The position numbers were made by a program, and so were the translations under genes. From Clitoria ternatea (Eukaryota; Streptophyta; Magnoliopsida; Fabales; Fabaceae), in NCBI GenBank assembly GCA_037962975.1, contig CM075676.1:45060001-45124000 (forward strand): a stretch of DNA of 64,000 nt, given 5' to 3'. Shown here in pieces: positions 59,304 to 64,000 of the stretch; within the stretch, counting starts at the first letter, position 1, and each line of letters starts with the position of its first letter. The notes beneath the pieces are model-generated. The model was given only the letters and a program-made list of their open reading frames with translations, was not told the origin of the DNA and did no database searches.

Positions 59304-59492
59304 TATTAGAGATATAGAGGAGGACCCTTAGTTGCATTTTATGTGTTGACTTTGACTTTTATAATTGCATTTTAGTTTGCCTCTGTTTGTATAAATAGGG
59401 GGAATTTATTGTTTCCAAAAACAGAATAATGAAGTTGGTTATTCAGTCACACGCTCTCAGTGTTTCTTTTCTTTCCTCTCTGAAAATTATTA
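59304..59492 (+). repeat. 3' LTR of the copia element
   Basis: 189 bp, differing from the 5' LTR at three positions I can see (CTRTTTG, GGGGRAAT, ATTCARTC). TATAAATA at 59390-59397. Confidence 0.9.
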
Positions 59493-59497
59493 CACCT

Positions 59498-62035
59498 CTG
59501 AGAAGAAATGAACTTTTTTAATTTTTCTAGGAATATTCTATAAAGAGGCTTAGGAGAATCAATCAAATACGAGAAAAGTATGAATTTATTTTTAGAAAAC
59601 ATATTCTTCAATCGATTGTAAGCTTTCTAAGTTATTTTTGTTCTTGCCACTTTTATATGGGAACCAAACATAAAAGAATTAAGAAATTTAGTGGTTGATT
59701 TTTACCTTATGGGGAGGTCCAAAACCTCTATGGCCAAGCTTATGAATTGCGTTAAAATTCTTGGTGGCAGAAATCAAGGTTTTATAGGAAAAGATCTGCT
59801 TGTGTGCAACCATTTTTTTTAATGTCATCTTCATTATTTTGCTCTAATCACAGCATAACAGTGTAAAAATAAAATTCTGCTATAATTAGAGAACTCATCA
59901 ACCAGATTCATATATAAAAGGAAAGAAGGGGAAAGTAAGCCAACCCTTGATTTAAAAGTAAGCCAACGCTTGATTATAAATACAATTTTAAAAATCAAGG
60001 GTTGAGAAATAACACTAAGAAATATAACTTAAATGTAAATAGGATAGATGTATTATATTATTATGTACAAAGAATAATTAACACATACAAAAAAAAACTA
60101 ATGGGAAACTTATAAGCTGAAATTTATAAAGTAGTTGGAAGTGTGCAGTGTCAAAATTTTATGGTATATCCTTGACAGGATTTAATGAACACCAAATCAT
60201 TAAACTTTTGACATAAAAAAGTAAAACTTAAAAAGACAAAAAATTGAAAACTCTGTTTAGACACATAGAACATTTGAAATAGCAATTAAGTATAGTAAAA
60301 TCTCACAAAGTAATTTATGATAGTCGGTATCACACAATGAGTTACTATTAGTTAGAGGTTAAGAGATTAATTGGGAGCACATTAATTAACATTTGTAGTT
60401 GTGTCAAAATGTTTGTGTATGTGTCAGTGTTTTTTGAACTTTACAGAAAAATAATGACATATGAATCAAGATATTTGATCACCACTTAATTCTATAAATA
60501 CTACTTATCTACTATGTAAGGGGAACATTCAACTGACTCAAATGGTTGAGCTTTGAAATTGATATTGTATCGACTTAAGCATCAAGTGTCTTTGTTGGTG
60601 ACACTCTGTTTTGCCCCACAATTAACAACACGGGATACCATGTTTTGTTAGACAAAAAACATAATACCTTGAGAGATCCTCACTCTCAAAGATATAATAT
60701 CGAATCTCCACTTAACTAGTATAAGATATCAAATACATAAACCAAGTATTCCATACCAACCAGAAGTATGTCCTCCTATATCGGACAAATCAACTTTCAT
60801 TAGTGCATTTGTCGTTAATGTTGGAAAAACTTATTTATCGATAATTTGATTCCTAAATAAATTTTTTTATCAATGGTTTAAATAATCTTGTTATCTAAAA
60901 AGATTTATAACAAACATATATTCTCCATCTCTTTTAAGAATCCATCTTAATGTAATATGGTGGAGTGATATTCTATAATTTGTAACATTTATTAGATGGA
61001 AATTTGTTTACTTCTAACTGAAACCATTTATAAGGGGGAAAATTTCACATAATAATTTATTGGCTTAATGCAAAACAAGGAATGCTACATGCATAAATAC
61101 ATGTCCCCAATTATAATGTTATAAGATATTTATGTAGGCTTACTAAAATTCATGGCTTTGAATTGAATTAAGTGAGTAAACACAAACTTCTGGTTGTGTG
61201 TACATGTGACCACTTAGTTGATGCATCAATTTAAACTCTAAAATACTTAAATAATTCACATGATCAGTACATTCATTCATAAATATTTTCTTTCCACATA
61301 ATGAGAGTTTTGTTTTAATTTATCAGTGAAAATTGAATACTTAACTTCATAGGGGAAGTAACATTATATAAGAATTTATAAAAATTAAAGAATCTTTTAA
61401 TTTTTCAATGATACTCACATAAGTTTTAAATTATTTTTGCATCATGATTGACCTAGGATGGTGTACTTAGTCATGTGCCAAAAAACACAATTATCATTTG
61501 TAAACTTCTGGTTTGTGGTTTGTAACAGTTTGTAATTCAATTGTATTGTTTTGCTCATAGTACACATATAAATAGGAATCTAAAACTAATCTTTCCTATA
61601 TAGAATTGTTCATCCAAGATAAGTATCGTAAGATTAAAACATTCAATATTTATTCAGAAGACATGTTTCAAAACGTTCACAACTTCAGTATTATCAAGTT
61701 ATTATATATATATATATATATATATATTCATTCCTCTTTATAACAATACATAAGTTCTTTTAGAGCCTTCAGTTATTTCTATACAAATAAGTAAAATAAA
61801 ATTGTTGATATTAACATAGAAAACGATATGAGAAAATGTGATATTTTTGTAATCATATTAGCGATCCAAGTGAAAACTATCAATATTAATACTTAAAGAA
61901 AATGTTAATATCTATATTAAATCCATAACTTCATTATGACATTAATTTAGTAAAGGTGAGTCAATCATATATCAAACAATAGTAAAGTATTGGTTTACAT
62001 CAATATAAGTAAAAAAATGGCTTTTAACATATGCA
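59498..62035. other. Intergenic DNA
   Basis: AT-rich with no recognised gene. A (TA)n tract lies at about 61704-61728. The segment at 60530-60830 is slightly more complex but matches nothing I know. Confidence 0.55.
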
Positions 62036-62039
62036 TTAA

Positions 62040-62975
62040 TAGTCAAATAAGCACCAAGAGTGTGGTTTGAAAAGTTAAATGCAAGCTTCTGGCCCTTGGA
62101 TTTCTTCCTACGAGATGTGATCCATGTTTGTTTATTCATTCTACACCACCCATTTTTACATATGTGCTAATATATGTGGATGATATTCTTATCACTATAA
62201 CGTCTCCTAGTATGGTATCAACAAGTTCATTACCTATTTCCCTTTAAAAGATTTAGGTAACCTACATTACTTTCTAGGAATAAGTTAAATCAGCTTCAGA
62301 TGGATCTTTTCTTCTCAATCAAACAAAGTATATTACTGACCTTCTCATTAAACTCAAAATGAACAATGCAAAAGCCATAAAAACTCATCTTGCTCATGGT
62401 TACAAATTACTAGCTAACAACACAAGTTCCTTTCTTGATCCAACTCTCTTTAGATATGTTATTAGAGCCCTTCAATATATAATAATTACAAGACTTGATA
62501 TGACATTTGTTACCAATTAAGTTTTCTAGTTCATGCATAAACCTTAAGAATCTTACTACAAAGTTGTTGTTAAGAAATTACTCAGATACTTGAATGGGAC
62601 TATATGGATTTTTGTTTCAACCTTCTAAAAATGTGTATATAACTAGTTATAGTGATAGTGACTAGGCCTCGAATCCCTCTGACATGAGATCAACGTAAGG
62701 ACATTGTGTGTTTTTAGGTAACAATTTGGGATCCTTGATTGCAAAGAGGGAACATGTTTCTAAATTGAGCACCAAAGTTGAATTTTGAAGCATGGCATCT
62801 TGGTTACTAAGATTTTCTAGATTAAGTCTTTCTTTCCTTAACTTAGAATTTTCATTCAAAATCTTCTCTCATATGGCATGATAACCATAATGTAGTTCTA
62901 TTAACTACTAATCTTGTTTTACACTCTAAGTTTAAATTTTTTAATTAGACTTTTGGTTTGTAAGTATGAAGATCT
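62040..62975 (+). pseudogene. Decayed copia RT/RNase H fragment
   Basis: Recognisable pieces in changing frames: APRVWFEKL (about 62052), LALGFLPTRCDPCLFI, IYVDDILIT (62170-62196, the RT catalytic box), FPLKDLG, SFLDPTLFRYVIRALQY, LLRYLNGTIW, CVFLGNN..SLIAKR and LVLHSKFKFF. These are the RT-to-RNase H landmarks of copia pol in order. Many stops and frameshifts are present, no LTRs could be matched to it, and it is much older than the element at 54685. Confidence 0.75.
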
Positions 62976-63470
62976 GTGACTCTAAAATCTGTCCCAAACT
63001 CTAAGTCTGTTGTCTATGCATAAGTCTATTGGTCACAGACTCGGTCTATTGCAAAGTCTGTTCATAGACTCATCCTGTTTTTGTTTCTATGTAACTACCT
63101 TGGTTCATAGATGTTGCTAGGCATTGTTTCCTATAAATAGGGCCCTTGGGTGCTTGTTTAAAGGGCTAGAAAAATTACTAAGTGCTGGAAATCGTTTAGT
63201 TGTTGGCTAAGTGTTGTAATTGTGTAACAACTTCATCATAATCATTTTTGTTGCTCTTCTTATAGATTGGCTGAACCACGTTAATTCTTGGTGTTCTTCT
63301 TTCTCTCTATCTTTCTTTTATAGATTAATAACTTAAGTCTGTGTGCTATCTTTGATACTCTATTTTTTGTTCAATTTATTTCTCTATTTTGTATTTGTAT
63401 TTTGTGGTGTTCTTTTTTGTTTATTATGATCAGACTCTTACAAAGGAATCAACAAGTGGTGTCGTCTGTG
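62976..63470 (+). repeat. Probable 5' LTR and leader of a second copia element
   Basis: Lies directly upstream of a copia gag start and contains TATAAATA at 63132-63139. TGGTGTCGTCTGTGAG at 63456-63471, after ...AATCAACAAG, may be a PBS. The left boundary is not determined and the partner LTR is outside the window. Confidence 0.45.
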
Positions 63471-63500
63471 AGAATATCTGAATCATCAAGAAATCAAAGA

Positions 63501-64000
63501 ATGGGTTCCATAAAATTTGACATTGAGAAGTTCTCAGGGGAAAATGATTTCATTTTGTGGAAAATCGAGATGAAAGCTATCTTGATACAATAAGGCTGCA
63601 CAAAAGCTATAAAAGGACTTGAAAAAATGTCTACATATTTGTCTCTAAGAGAGAAAGAAGAAATGATCGAAAAGACCAGAAGTGCCATCATCTTGTGTCT
63701 TGGTGATAAGGCGTTGAGGGAGGTTGCAAGTGGGAAGACAACTGCATCAATATGGGTGAAGCTAGAGTCATTATACATGACAAAGTCTCTTGCGAACATA
63801 TTGTGTTTGAAACAACCATTGTACTCCGTCAAGATGAATGAGACAATAAACGTCTCCGAGCAGGTATCAGACTTTAACAAAATTCTAGACGATCTTGAAA
63901 ATATTAGTGTAAGACCGGACGATGAAGATAAATTCATTTTGCTTCTAAATTCTCTCCCTAAAAGTTATGAACACTTCAAAGATGCTATACTATATGGCAA
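63501..64000 (+). pseudogene. Copia gag, N-terminal part, runs off the window
   Basis: ATG 63501 opens a Gag of the TNT1/Tork-like copia type: MGSIKFDIEKFSGENDFILW, then LCLGDKALREV, ASIWVKLESLYMTKSLAN and LLLNSLPKSYEHFKD in the expected order and spacing (UBN2-type Gag). One in-frame TAA at 63591-63593 interrupts it, otherwise the frame is open to the last base. The zinc knuckle and pol would lie beyond the window. Confidence 0.85.

Larger units (their letters stand above)
54685..59492 (+). mobile_element. Ty1/copia retrotransposon with 189-bp LTRs
   Basis: 4808-bp element with LTRs 54685-54873 and 59304-59492, each 189 bp with three mismatches seen by eye. TSD CACCT is at 54680-54684 and 59493-59497. 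The PBS follows directly and a PPT (TTGAGAGGGCA) precedes the 3' LTR. Domain order gag-PR-IN-RT-RNase H is that of copia. Both LTRs begin TATTAG and end TTATTA, so the terminal dinucleotides are TA...TA and not TG...CA. Confidence 0.93.

Noticed and set aside
1..64000. tRNA, rRNA or snoRNA genes
   Set aside because: I looked for cloverleaf-like and rRNA-like sequence and saw none I could support. The tRNA-like bases present are primer-binding sites.

Overview
The window is plant nuclear DNA, almost certainly dicot and most likely legume. It is AT-rich and intron-bearing, and it is dominated by LTR retrotransposons nested in one another. The legume guess rests on a large Tat/Ogre-type element, on TAATCGATTA-type motifs in an old repeat, and on the retrotransposon families present. 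Species cannot be fixed from the sequence. Nothing here is bacterial: there are no operons, CRISPR arrays or rRNA/tRNA genes that I can support. The only host gene I recognise is the 3' part of a MATE transporter gene at 3319-4220 (+).

Layout. 1-3318: AT-rich intergenic DNA with a long inverted repeat. 3319-4220: four 3'-terminal MATE exons. 4221-6883: intergenic DNA and an old repeat. 6889-37391: one Ogre-type Ty3/gypsy element on the minus strand with TSD AATCT. It carries 2.1-kb LTRs, an extra ORF1 upstream of gag, gag-protease, a probable intron, and RT / RNase H / archaeal-type RNase H / integrase. Its 3' UTR holds a GC-richer tandem array. Two younger insertions of one chromovirus (Tekay/Del-like) family interrupt the Ogre: a solo LTR (14614-17979, TSD CTTCT), which itself carries a 266-bp MITE, and a complete element (18825-29613, TSD CTATG). 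Removing them gives an Ogre of about 16.3 kb. 38383-49191: a third, plus-strand copy of the same chromovirus family (TSD CACCA) whose 1470-codon gag-pol frame has one internal stop. 49197-52310: old repeats, including a ~181-bp tandem repeat split by a 735-bp solo LTR. 54685-59492: a compact Ty1/copia element with 189-bp LTRs, TA...TA ends and TSD CACCT. 62040-62975: a decayed copia RT/RNase H. 63501-64000: the start of another copia gag, cut by the window edge.

All coding parts except the MATE exons belong to retrotransposons, and nearly all are broken by stops or frameshifts. The best preserved is the plus-strand chromovirus. Target-site duplications, primer-binding sites and polypurine tracts can be read directly for most elements, so boundaries are accurate to the base in most cases.

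The observations I rate highest are: (i) six dispersed hairpins in the Ogre LTR sharing a GGACG-TCT-CGTCC core, whose outer arms differ in sequence yet mostly remain self-complementary; (ii) a 179-bp higher-order repeat built from ~31-bp units in the Ogre 3' UTR, which looks like a satellite in the making; (iii) a second primer-binding-site-like sequence inside the Ogre LTR; (iv) a copia element with non-canonical TA...TA ends and a perfect TSD.
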